A stretch of 64,000 bases of DNA from Psychrobacter sp. JCM 18902 (GTDB lineage: Bacteria > Pseudomonadota > Gammaproteobacteria > Pseudomonadales > Moraxellaceae), in the NCBI RefSeq assembly GCF_904846615.1, contig NZ_CAJHBK010000001.1, positions 1,736,001 to 1,800,000 of the forward strand, given 5' to 3'. The notes under the pieces were generated by a model, which worked only from the letters and a program-made list of their open reading frames with translations, did not search any database and was not told where the DNA came from. This document shows positions 7,360-17,027 of the stretch, piece by piece. Both the position numbers and the translations under genes were made by a program. How positions within the stretch are numbered: position 1 is the stretch's first letter; every line of letters begins with the position of its first letter.

Positions 7360-9833
7360 TGGCTCAAGATAATGACACCTCACCCAATGAGGAACAATGG
7401 CTGTCTGCAAAGACCATTGATTATTTAAAAAGTGAGGAAGCGTTTGTTTACCCAGAAGCTATTATAGATGCTATCTCCACCATCATTATCGCAGTACATG
7501 ACAGTTATAAACCCTCTAATAATTCTATTGAACCTTTATTAGAGATGACTGTACTAATACTACAAGATGAGCCTATTGCCTCTAAGTATATGCAAATCAG
7601 TCGTACTCATTTAGCAGAAAAACCACTGATGATGCAGCTGTTTATCCTAATGCAGAATATTGTCACCAAACAACAATTAGGCCACTCATTGCAACACCTA
7701 GTTTGGTTAGCAATAGCAATGCACACTGCAGCTTTACTTATCATTCAAGATAAGAAAACTCATACCAATAATATACTGATGCAGTTTAAGATGGCACAAT
7801 TCTCAGCATCTTCTAGGCGCAAATGGCTTTGGAACGCACTTCCTGACATCTTCCACACTGAGATGAGTATAGAGCGTATATTATCGGTATTTAATAGTCT
7901 ATTAGATCAGCAAAAAAGCGAACTTGTAGCACTAATCAATGGCCAAGCTACTCATACAGAGAAAGTAAAAAAAGACAAGTCTGACATAAAAGCCAAGCTG
8001 AGCCAGATAGATAAAATAACGACTGCCTACCAACACGCACACGACTTGCATGCACCAAAACCTGAACGCAAGAAGCCACCAAAAAATAACAGCATTAAAC
8101 CCATAAACCTATCCGATGATAAACCAATATATCCTCTCGATTATGAAGCTACAAACTCTAACTGGAATAGTGAGCCTGATAAAGACAATTGGAACACCAC
8201 ACCTGATGATGTCGAACACAGCTCTACCACCATAGACCTAGCATTTCTGGAAGCTAATACCGAAACCTATGAAGGGTTAATGACGAGCTTTGAAGAGTAC
8301 ATCGATCACAATGAATTGCCCTATATCAGCTACGACAACTATCCAAACCCTCTAGTTAGAAACTCTATACCGCTGCAAACTATCGACTTATCGCTGCAGC
8401 AAAACTATATGTCCCAGCGTAATCTCGCGCTCAACTCTAACACACGCTTACTTTCCGTTGCTGGTTATCAAACCCTATTTGCAGCACTACACCAAGATGC
8501 TAAATCTTTACCAGAGTCAGATAATAATAAAACCTGCGCTGGCATTTTATTGCTATCAATGCTTACTGGCCTTCCAGTTAAGTCCTTAATAATACCAGGC
8601 TATATCGGTCATCCTAGTATTTTTAGCATCCATGACAAAAGAGCTTATATTAAACATAGCCTTGGTATTACTAAACGATCTGTTAGCCAAACGTTAACAA
8701 AGGAAGATTACGAAAATCATTCTGACACTATTAAAATTCCACTGCCATTATGGCTAATTGATAACCTGCTGGCTTGTCAGTTGCCTATAAAAGAAGAGTT
8801 TACGACTTACCTTGCCAACTTGCGTAATAGCCTTGGACTGCCCTATCTTTCGGTCAATCGAATAGAAACAGTATTACATGTTGTACTCTCTCGCTATACG
8901 CCAGATTGTCATGCACATATTGCCGATATCATTTGCCGCACGCCAGCGCCCCATGCTCCAGCGATGTACTATAGCAGCCATACTAGTGAAGGGATCATCG
9001 CTCACTATAAGTCGGCGCTAAGTGTACTCAGCAATATAAGTAGTTTTGACTTAGCTTATATCACCCCTTGGCATAAATACACCATAGGCTCTGGGTTTGC
9101 ACTCAAGCTCGAAACCGTTCGTAACATCATAGATGAGATAAAAACTTGGGTAGATCAAAGTACAAATTATGATGAGCACTTTAATAGAACCAGTATTTTT
9201 ATATGGTTTATCTTTTGCCTTTTAACGGGCGTGCGACCGAACAACGGTCTTGGCAAGATGTACGATATCGATCTTGATATGGGGTGGCTAGAGATCAACG
9301 ATAAGCCCGTTAAGAAAGTAAAAAGTGATCGTCTGATACCACTATGCCTCACCCTTGTACGCCATTTGACAAAATATAGAGACTATATAATTGACTATCA
9401 GGCTAAGCATCAATTGAAGCATGACATCAGCACTACCATTGATGATATTCGCTTAGGTAACGATGAAGCGTTATTGAAAATTTTGTCTGCAAGTGTAAGT
9501 AACCTAAAAGATATTAAGCGCGGTGACACCTATAATTTTACCAAAAACGTTATTGATGCCAACCCTTACTGGACTCGTCACTTTGTGCGTACTCAGCTTG
9601 AGAAACGTAGTGTTCAGCTGCCACTCATCAACACTATTATTGGTCATGAAAAATCTCGTCAAGAGGTATTAGGACGTTTCTCATCGAGCAGTAAAAGAGA
9701 TATAAGACGTGTAGCACCTGTATTTGAGCAGATCGCTGAACAGTTAGGGTTAAACCTTATAGAGATAAACAACTATTCTAAGATAAGCCATATTGAAAGA
9801 ATATATGCGGGAGTAGACCATGTTGATAGATAA
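7359..9833 (+). CDS. Large tyrosine-recombinase-like protein, nucleophile replaced by Phe
   Basis: About 824 aa from the ATG at 7359 (GTG at 7356 also possible). Residues 1-250 are helical, 250-330 an Asn/Asp-rich linker, and the C-terminal third is a degenerate tyrosine-recombinase domain: TGVRPNNG (Arg at about 627), RHFVRTQL (HxxR at about 742-745), IIGHEKSRQEVLGRFSS (His at about 764). Large recombinases with this GH-x(n)-GRYSS ending carry the nucleophilic Tyr where this protein has Phe (about 775). That suggests a catalytically dead partner subunit or a different Tyr. It overlaps the next gene by 14 nt, so the two are probably made together. Numbering counts from the GTG. Confidence 0.8.
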   Translation: MAQDNDTSPNEEQWLSAKTIDYLKSEEAFVYPEAIIDAISTIIIAVHDSYKPSNNSIEPLLEMTVLILQDEPIASKYMQISRTHLAEKPLMMQLFILMQNIVTKQQLGHSLQHLVWLAIAMHTAALLIIQDKKTHTNNILMQFKMAQFSASSRRKWLWNALPDIFHTEMSIERILSVFNSLLDQQKSELVALINGQATHTEKVKKDKSDIKAKLSQIDKITTAYQHAHDLHAPKPERKKPPKNNSIKPINLSDDKPIYPLDYEATNSNWNSEPDKDNWNTTPDDVEHSSTTIDLAFLEANTETYEGLMTSFEEYIDHNELPYISYDNYPNPLVRNSIPLQTIDLSLQQNYMSQRNLALNSNTRLLSVAGYQTLFAALHQDAKSLPESDNNKTCAGILLLSMLTGLPVKSLIIPGYIGHPSIFSIHDKRAYIKHSLGITKRSVSQTLTKEDYENHSDTIKIPLPLWLIDNLLACQLPIKEEFTTYLANLRNSLGLPYLSVNRIETVLHVVLSRYTPDCHAHIADIICRTPAPHAPAMYYSSHTSEGIIAHYKSALSVLSNISSFDLAYITPWHKYTIGSGFALKLETVRNIIDEIKTWVDQSTNYDEHFNRTSIFIWFIFCLLTGVRPNNGLGKMYDIDLDMGWLEINDKPVKKVKSDRLIPLCLTLVRHLTKYRDYIIDYQAKHQLKHDISTTIDDIRLGNDEALLKILSASVSNLKDIKRGDTYNFTKNVIDANPYWTRHFVRTQLEKRSVQLPLINTIIGHEKSRQEVLGRFSSSSKRDIRRVAPVFEQIAEQLGLNLIEINNYSKISHIERIYAGVDHVDR

Positions 9834-12800
9834 TATTCACCTGCCCAAAATCATCGATGGCTTGGCAAATTTTGATGGCAGAAAAAGACGCTACGTGCCT
9901 TATCCTTCTGAACTCAAAGACGATAGCCCTAAAAAATACGACATACAGCTACTGGCCGATCTACAGACTGAGTGGGATTTCCTGCAAAGAACTCATCCTG
10001 GTAATATTAGGTTCACCAAATCTTTTGACAAATATTACGAACAAGTACTTTGGCCAAGTAATCGCACCTTTTTAGTTATACCGAGCCCTGTAAGTTTTGC
10101 TGATGAGTTATGGTTATTACAGAGTCAAGAACTAGACCAATTTCAGCGTGACTTTAATAATAAGCTAAAACCCTTGTCTAACGAAGGGTTCGATAAGTTT
10201 CAAGTTGTTGTTCAAGACAAAATTTCTAAAGCCTATAAAACAACCAAAAAATTAACACAAGCATGGCAGACTGTTAGTCAATTTATTGATTATCAAAATC
10301 AACATTACATGCTTGCAAAACACTATTACCCTAAGGTAGTCGCGCCGCAGCCCACAAAGTTCAATCCATTGATTATTAATAACGACTGGGTCAAAAATGG
10401 CAAGTCACTGGTCAAGATTATTCGTGTCGCACAAACACACTGGAATCAAACAGCTAATTATAGCCAAGATCAGATTTTAGGCTGGCTGATATTTTCAGGG
10501 ATTGTGTATGGTGGTATTAATGAAATACAGATGCTCCAAGGGTGGCTTACCTCATTGCTCGCCAAAAAACATCAGCCATTCATCAAAGAAAGGATAATAA
10601 TCTCACCGTGCTTTGTGCAAAAGGGCTTTGGTAATGAACGAGAAGAAGAAAGTGACAAGCTTTATAACACCAAGCAAATCGTCGTAGATGTAGTCAGTCA
10701 GTGTTGGCTGATGCGTTACCATAAAAACAGCAGTCAAACAGATATCAATCATATCATTGACAAGCTGTCAGCAGATAAGATTGAGCTATACTTGACCACT
10801 GTTTTATCTGACCTAATCAAGCCTTTAAATATTAAACCCCTCTCCTTTTCAAAATTTTTATATTACGCAAGCTACCACTGGGAGATGCTCGATGGCGCTG
10901 ATATTGATCATGCTTCAGTTGGTATACTTCGAGGTATGCATAACACTGCTGGACTGAGCACGCAGGATTTTGATAATTTTTTGAACCAAAAATATCAACA
11001 TAAAGTTGAGCACTATAATCTAGAACATATTTTAGCGCTATCTATCAGTAAAAGCTCTATTGCTCAAAAAGATACGACCAACATTTCTACCAAAAAAATA
11101 GAGGTTAGAAAGTCTGATTTGATTATGAGTCTCACTAAAGACTTTAAAATAGATAAAAAATATGCAAAGAAAAAATCCAATAGCAATCCGTACACAATTA
11201 TCGAAAGAGTACAAAAACGCTATAAGCAATATGATGACTTAAGTGAAAAGATTTTATTAGATTGGGTGCTCAGTTTACTCAATCGAAAAGAGTCAAAATC
11301 ACTTAGTAATGAGTCTATTTTGAAATATATTAGAACCATAGGCTATGAGTGGTTGTATTTCACAACAGCGCAACCGCTTGATATTTGGTCAGAGGAAGAG
11401 TTTGAGGAACTTTATGAAGATATTTTAGAGTACAAAGCTGTCGTACGGAACAATACTGACATTGGATACTCTGCCAATTTATTGAAGAGTATGCACAACT
11501 TTGCTAAGAGCAAATACAATTTACCCTCCGTGAACTTTCAACAGTCGAAAAACGGTCGGCGTGTACGTGCCGAGCTGATATCACCGCAAGCGTACCAAAC
11601 CATTATCACGCAAATACTGAGTTCTGTAGATATACTAGAGCGGGAGATATTCGCACTTTTATTTATCTTAGTCTATCGTACTGGCATGCGCAAAAAAGAG
11701 CTGTTGGGACTTAAGTATAATGACATCGAAGGCTTAAAAACAGCTGTACCATCAGTGATAATCAGGCCCAATAGCTATCGTCCAACCAAGACTCAAAGTA
11801 GTATTCGCCGCGTTCCCTTATTTGCCTTCCTCAAACCTAATGAACTGAATTTTTTTATTAACTTTGTGCAGAGTAATATTGGCGACAGTTCAAACAAATT
11901 TATCTTTACCTTATCATCGGATCAGCGCCCTATTGATGACCATGTTCCGTTGCAGTTACTCAAACGAGTTTTAAAAGACATATCGGTAGATGATAATGTC
12001 GCAACGCATACCTTTCATGGTTTTAGGCATACGGCAGTGAGTAACCTATCTTTAGCGCTATTAGGTCATCCAGATCTCGTAAAAGCCCTCACCGATTATG
12101 ACGAAAAAGACATATTGCGTATAAAAAAAGGCCTACTTGGGGAGCATATAAATGCACAAGATCGTTGGTACGCTCTATCGGGTATTATGGGGCACTTATC
12201 GCCTGAGCGTAGCTTTGAGTATTACAATCACTTTGCTACTTTGATGGCTACTTATGCGTTGAGTGTTGTTGACATCGGACTACCCAAGCAAACACTGTGC
12301 AACATTACCGAATTCCCTCCTAGAAGGATTGAGGATAATGCTGACATTACTGCTAATGGCATAGTCAGCATACCTAGCATGCGTACACTTTTATTTAAAA
12401 ATATTATAGAAGGCAAACGCAAGTCACCGAAATTCACGATCGAGAACTGTGATAAGCGATTTCTCTTGAGTACAAATACGCCAGCCACTGATGAACTGTT
12501 TGGTCGTTATGGTCTAAACCGAGTACAGCTGCTACTACAGACCTATGATAAAGAGATGCCTTTAAGTAAAGCAGCCCAGTTAGCAAATATTTCTATTCAT
12601 GATGCAAACATTTTAATAGAACGTGCGAGCGAGGTTGCCGCTATCACTACCAAACGCGGCAAACCTCGCTTTGTAAAGCTATCCGATTCAAATAATTCCG
12701 TACTGAGTCCACTGAACATTCAATACCAAAGTGATTTAAGATTACTATCGCTTTTGTTAAGTAATGCCTACCGTCTACGAGAAAAGTCAGGGGCTGACTG

Positions 12801-13206
12801 GACTTGGTTTATTGAGATATGTAGTCAAAAACTGTCTAGTAGCAGAGCATACCTACCATTTAGAAAAGGAGATGAGAAAGAGTTGCAACGTTTCATTGAT
12901 ATTGCTAAGAAACTGCTGCCTCTGAAACGTTGGCTAATGAGTAGCAACGAAGCCTTGTTGATGAAAAATATGTCACCTAACGATTATCAAGATATTAAGC
13001 AGCAATCTAACGACTCGATAGAAGCTATTCATATTGGTATTGCTAGCCGAGATCCTAGAGATCAAACCAACAAATGGCAGTATTCGCCCCTACTACGGTT
13101 TTTTGTGCATATGATGCTAATTACTGATGAGAGGCTAGTTATTAATGATAGTCAGACACAATCATTATTGAATAAGCGCACTCAATGCTTTACAAAAATT
13201 GACTAA
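9820..13206 (+). CDS. Very large tyrosine recombinase with complete catalytic set
   Basis: 1128 aa, start ATG at 9820 behind GGGAG. The catalytic domain is central (about residues 600-815): YRTGMRKKELLGLKYNDI (Arg 624), RPTKTQSSIRRVPL (Lys 657), HGFRHTAVS (His 733, Arg 736, His 737), IMGHLSPERSFEYYNH (His 792, Tyr 801 or 802). All RKHRHY positions are present, so it should cut and rejoin DNA. The 600-residue N-terminal part and about 310-residue C-terminal part (including an HTH-like KAAQLANISIHDANILIERA) are far beyond normal integrases. It is the last gene of the overlapping trio. GmtZ/VPA1269-like or RIT/Tn554-like relatives are candidates. Confidence 0.85.
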   Translation: MLIDNIHLPKIIDGLANFDGRKRRYVPYPSELKDDSPKKYDIQLLADLQTEWDFLQRTHPGNIRFTKSFDKYYEQVLWPSNRTFLVIPSPVSFADELWLLQSQELDQFQRDFNNKLKPLSNEGFDKFQVVVQDKISKAYKTTKKLTQAWQTVSQFIDYQNQHYMLAKHYYPKVVAPQPTKFNPLIINNDWVKNGKSLVKIIRVAQTHWNQTANYSQDQILGWLIFSGIVYGGINEIQMLQGWLTSLLAKKHQPFIKERIIISPCFVQKGFGNEREEESDKLYNTKQIVVDVVSQCWLMRYHKNSSQTDINHIIDKLSADKIELYLTTVLSDLIKPLNIKPLSFSKFLYYASYHWEMLDGADIDHASVGILRGMHNTAGLSTQDFDNFLNQKYQHKVEHYNLEHILALSISKSSIAQKDTTNISTKKIEVRKSDLIMSLTKDFKIDKKYAKKKSNSNPYTIIERVQKRYKQYDDLSEKILLDWVLSLLNRKESKSLSNESILKYIRTIGYEWLYFTTAQPLDIWSEEEFEELYEDILEYKAVVRNNTDIGYSANLLKSMHNFAKSKYNLPSVNFQQSKNGRRVRAELISPQAYQTIITQILSSVDILEREIFALLFILVYRTGMRKKELLGLKYNDIEGLKTAVPSVIIRPNSYRPTKTQSSIRRVPLFAFLKPNELNFFINFVQSNIGDSSNKFIFTLSSDQRPIDDHVPLQLLKRVLKDISVDDNVATHTFHGFRHTAVSNLSLALLGHPDLVKALTDYDEKDILRIKKGLLGEHINAQDRWYALSGIMGHLSPERSFEYYNHFATLMATYALSVVDIGLPKQTLCNITEFPPRRIEDNADITANGIVSIPSMRTLLFKNIIEGKRKSPKFTIENCDKRFLLSTNTPATDELFGRYGLNRVQLLLQTYDKEMPLSKAAQLANISIHDANILIERASEVAAITTKRGKPRFVKLSDSNNSVLSPLNIQYQSDLRLLSLLLSNAYRLREKSGADWTWFIEICSQKLSSSRAYLPFRKGDEKELQRFIDIAKKLLPLKRWLMSSNEALLMKNMSPNDYQDIKQQSNDSIEAIHIGIASRDPRDQTNKWQYSPLLRFFVHMMLITDERLVINDSQTQSLLNKRTQCFTKID

Positions 13207-13459
13207 AACCCTATATCCTGACACCTATTATTTTTTATCATCACCGCAATGACCTTATATCAGAGTTATTCAAAACGATAACGAAACCATTCCATCCATC
13301 ATCGTCTCCACACCTCCTTTAATGATCTATGCGGTCAAATCCGTAGACATTAACTTGGCAGATTTTAGTTATCCCACCTAATATAATAATAAAAAAAACG
13401 CTACCCGATAATTAATCAGATAACGCTTTCCTTATTACTTGTCTAAACTATGTTAAACA

Positions 13460-14629
13460 CTAACGCTCACCCAAGCCTTCAGAAAAGGTTTTGGTTAATG
13501 GCTTAGTCAGATAGGACAGCACTGAACGCTGTTGCGCTTTGATATCGACTGAAGCAGTCATACCAGGTCTAATGATAATTTCATCGCGACGCGCAGCAAA
13601 CTCAGCACCGGTAATTTTTATTTGTACGCGATAATATGGCTCCTCTCCTTTGGGTGTTTGCTCAATCAAAGTATCTGGACTGATATAGGTCACCTTACCC
13701 GTCATAGCACCAAAGATAGAGTAATCATAAGCATCAAGCTTAACGCTAGCGACTTGATTCTCTTTGACATAAGCGATATCCACTGGACTAACTTTAGCTT
13801 CGACGATCAGGTCGCTACTGGTGGGCAATATCTCCATAATAACCTCACCAGGTTTCACAACGCCGCCAATAGTGGTAATTAAGATATTATTTACCTTGCC
13901 CTCAGTTGGAGCAAATAGCTTGGTCTCTTCCAATACTTGTGAATGATCACGCAGCTGCTCAAGCTCAGTATCCAGCTCTTCTTGTGCTTTGGTCATTTCC
14001 GATTGTGCTTCTTCAAAGTACTTGTTTCGCTTATTGGTAATTTGTGCTTGGATCTCAGCAACTTGTCGGCGCAGTTTAATCACGTCAGCTTGGCTGACAT
14101 CACCATATTCTAACAGTGGTTCATTCATACTGAGCTCTTGCTGAGCCAGTACCATCATATTCTGTAGCGAGCTGACATCTTGATCAATGGCTTGCCGACG
14201 GCGGTTATATAGTTGGGTTTGGTTTTCTACGTATTCGCTATAGTTTTTGATTCCATCTGGAAACTTAAGCGGCTTTTCAAATATTTCTGCTTCAAGGCGA
14301 GATAACTTGGCTCTTAGCGCGGCGATCTTCGAACTTGAATTAGCGAATGCCGCTTGCGCCCGCTCTTCTTCTAGTGTGACAACCAGTTGTCCCTTAGTGA
14401 CATCCTCTCCTTCTCGCACTAATATTTCAGTCAATACACCACCCTCAACTGCTTGAATATCCTGCGTTCTAGCACTGGCGATAACCGTTGCTGTGGCACG
14501 GGTTACTTGATCAATTTGAGCAAAATAGGCCCAAACTACCAAGACGATTACCCCTATAAGTGCACCCCAAATAATAATACGGGTACGCCCAACTTTAGGA
14601 TCATGAGACTTATGCTGATAGTTATTCAT
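13460..14629 (-). CDS. Type I secretion membrane-fusion protein (HlyD/LapC family)
   Basis: 389 aa. Residues about 17-37 (IIIWGALIGVIVLVVWAYFA) form the single inner-membrane anchor, followed by a lipoyl-like half, a long coiled coil (about 95-225, Gln/Glu-rich) and a beta-barrel region ending in the HlyD signature GMTASVDIKAQQRSVLSYL. It bridges the ABC exporter and TolC in the periplasm. Its start overlaps the ABC gene by 8 nt, and it closes the minus-strand TolC-ABC-HlyD operon. The obvious substrate is the giant RTX adhesin encoded nearby. Confidence 0.93.
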   Translation of the reverse strand: MNNYQHKSHDPKVGRTRIIIWGALIGVIVLVVWAYFAQIDQVTRATATVIASARTQDIQAVEGGVLTEILVREGEDVTKGQLVVTLEEERAQAAFANSSSKIAALRAKLSRLEAEIFEKPLKFPDGIKNYSEYVENQTQLYNRRRQAIDQDVSSLQNMMVLAQQELSMNEPLLEYGDVSQADVIKLRRQVAEIQAQITNKRNKYFEEAQSEMTKAQEELDTELEQLRDHSQVLEETKLFAPTEGKVNNILITTIGGVVKPGEVIMEILPTSSDLIVEAKVSPVDIAYVKENQVASVKLDAYDYSIFGAMTGKVTYISPDTLIEQTPKGEEPYYRVQIKITGAEFAARRDEIIIRPGMTASVDIKAQQRSVLSYLTKPLTKTFSEGLGER

Positions 14630-16934
14630 TATCTTGTCCTACATCATCTGGGTTATTGCGAACATCGGTGGCTAGCGAGGTATTAGAGGTATTGCTAATG
14701 ACTTTAACTTTAGACTTACTCACCTTAATTGAGGTTTTATTTTTATTTTCTTGATCATCATTACCTTTTAGTTGTTTAAGCACTTGCTCTTTTGGTCCAT
14801 CCATCACTATTTTCTGATTGTCCATGATAATAATACGATCGACCAATTGTAATAACGGCATCTTGTGAGTAGCTACAATGAGAGTCGAGCCTTGTCCAAA
14901 CTCTTTACTAAGCACATTGATACATTGCAACTCTTGACGGTTGTCCATCGATGCCGTCGGCTCATCCATCAATAAAATCGTTGGCTTGGTCAGCAGTAAG
15001 CGAGTGAAAGCGACCAGTTGTTTTTGACCACCAGATAGCCCTTTACCACCCTCACTAATAGGTAGATCCAAACCACTGGAGTGGCTAGCCACCAGCTTAA
15101 TCAACCCCGTCTTTATTAGAGCGTCACGCATCACATCATCACTTGGCGCAGGTAGCCCAATCAATAGGTTTTCTCTTAGCGTGCCCTCAAACAGACGATG
15201 GTCTTGTTGTAAGTAGCCGATCTGTTCACTAAGAGACTCGCGGCTAATCTGTTGAATATCCAGTCCATCTAGCAGTATTCGACCCTGCGTTGGGGCATAT
15301 AACCCTGACAGTACTTTTAATAACGTCGACTTACCTGAACCAATAGCGCCCAAAATTGCAATACGCTCGCCCGCTGTGATATATAGTTTATTAATGGCTA
15401 ATGCTGGCTGCTCATTGTCTTGGTAATTAAAAGTCACTTTTTCTAAGTCAAAACTACCAGCAATATGACTGGGCGACAAGGGATGCGCCACGCCATGATT
15501 GTCTTGTTGTAATGAAAAAAGCTGTTCGATATTCAGTTTTGCAGCTTTCGCATGTGAATGCTGTACCAGTAAATTGGGGATACTCATGACAGGTGCTAAG
15601 ATACGCCCTCCTAAAATAGAACAGGCAATCAACCCGCCCATAGTCATATCACCTGACATCACTACGAACGATCCAACAATAACAATGCCGACATAGCTTG
15701 TCTGCTGAACCATCTGTGACAGATAGCTTAAGTTGTCATTGGCATGCTTCATATCCAAATCATTTTTGGTCGTAATATTCATTACATCAAGCCAACGGGA
15801 TAAAAACTTCCAATTACCCGAACCAGCCTTAATGGTTTCAATACCCTCGACTGTTTCAACCAAAATACCAGTTTTACGATAAGAGGCTGAGGCACCAACG
15901 GCCGCGATACTATCAATTTTTTTGCGTGCAGCAAACCCCAATGCAATAGCAATAATCGCCGCTACAATAGGTACTAAAGCCACTAAAGGATTACCAATAA
16001 CGATGATCAAGGCTACAAAAATGATTGCCATCGGAATATCGACCAATCCAAACAAAGTACTCGCTGTATAAAAACCACGAACTTGCTCGTAACCCCGGAG
16101 CTGCGCGGCCATTGAACCCACCGACCCTGGCATTTGGTCAATCCGAACACTCAGAAGCCGCTGAAATACTTCTCGAGACAAGTGTTGATCAAGGTTGACC
16201 ACTACTTTATCCATAATCTTTGAGCGCGCAAACTTCATAAATGTTTCAAATAAAATAACTAAACCGACACCACTTGCCAGAATGATTAAAGTGTATTCAC
16301 TGCGAGTTGGAATGACTCGGTCATAGACCTGCATCGAAAATAGTGATACTGCTAACGCTAGCATATTAATCAAAAGTGATGCGACTACCGCTTCAATAAC
16401 AATACCACGATAGTTTTTTAAATCTTTTTTAAGTATTTGATCAAATGATAACTGTTTGCGTTTGCTCGGCTCGCTTTCTAAGCGGATACGCAATAATTGT
16501 GTAAACGCATCACTTGGATGAACACTAATTTGCTCAGACTGACTAAACTGCCATAATCCTTGAGGGTTTTGTTGTTCAATGACCCCCCAACCTTGCGACG
16601 AATGTAATGCCAATAAGGGTAAAAAGGCAGCATCTGGCATCGGTAATGATTCTGGTAGCTGATCCACCCCTAACTGTTCTAGCACCTTTACAATGCTTGC
16701 CAGTGTCATTAGTTCTGTCTGCTGATGAAGCACCCCGTAAAGACGCAACTTATCAATGGGATAACCTTGCTGAGTGAGCAAAGTGTGCAGCGAGAAAGCC
16801 AATTGCTCAATCTCATTACTGACTTGCTCTTTCACCTGTTCATCAGTTTCAGGCGTCAAAAATTGCAAAGTAGAATTTTCCATCAGCTCACTATCAGAGG
16901 CTTGGTCACTCGAAGCTGGAATAGGGTTATTCAT
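14622..16934 (-). CDS. Type I secretion ABC exporter (LapB/HlyB family)
   Basis: 770 aa. Residues about 45-170 form a C39-like domain without the catalytic Cys, as in LapB/HlyB exporters that recognise RTX substrates without cleaving them. Six membrane helices follow (about 195-470), then the ATPase: Walker A GAIGSGKST, signature LSGGQKQ, Walker B ILLMDEPTASMD, and a switch His in VATHK. A charged low-complexity tail of about 50 residues follows. It energises export of the adhesin across both membranes. Confidence 0.94.
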   Translation of the reverse strand: MNNPIPASSDQASDSELMENSTLQFLTPETDEQVKEQVSNEIEQLAFSLHTLLTQQGYPIDKLRLYGVLHQQTELMTLASIVKVLEQLGVDQLPESLPMPDAAFLPLLALHSSQGWGVIEQQNPQGLWQFSQSEQISVHPSDAFTQLLRIRLESEPSKRKQLSFDQILKKDLKNYRGIVIEAVVASLLINMLALAVSLFSMQVYDRVIPTRSEYTLIILASGVGLVILFETFMKFARSKIMDKVVVNLDQHLSREVFQRLLSVRIDQMPGSVGSMAAQLRGYEQVRGFYTASTLFGLVDIPMAIIFVALIIVIGNPLVALVPIVAAIIAIALGFAARKKIDSIAAVGASASYRKTGILVETVEGIETIKAGSGNWKFLSRWLDVMNITTKNDLDMKHANDNLSYLSQMVQQTSYVGIVIVGSFVVMSGDMTMGGLIACSILGGRILAPVMSIPNLLVQHSHAKAAKLNIEQLFSLQQDNHGVAHPLSPSHIAGSFDLEKVTFNYQDNEQPALAINKLYITAGERIAILGAIGSGKSTLLKVLSGLYAPTQGRILLDGLDIQQISRESLSEQIGYLQQDHRLFEGTLRENLLIGLPAPSDDVMRDALIKTGLIKLVASHSSGLDLPISEGGKGLSGGQKQLVAFTRLLLTKPTILLMDEPTASMDNRQELQCINVLSKEFGQGSTLIVATHKMPLLQLVDRIIIMDNQKIVMDGPKEQVLKQLKGNDDQENKNKTSIKVSKSKVKVISNTSNTSLATDVRNNPDDVGQDNE

Positions 16935-17027
16935 GATAAGTACATCCTACTGATTAACGGGTTTTTAGATAAACAAGTGCAAAAAATACAAGACAGCTTA
17001 TTTATTCATAGAGGCTTTGCGATAGGC

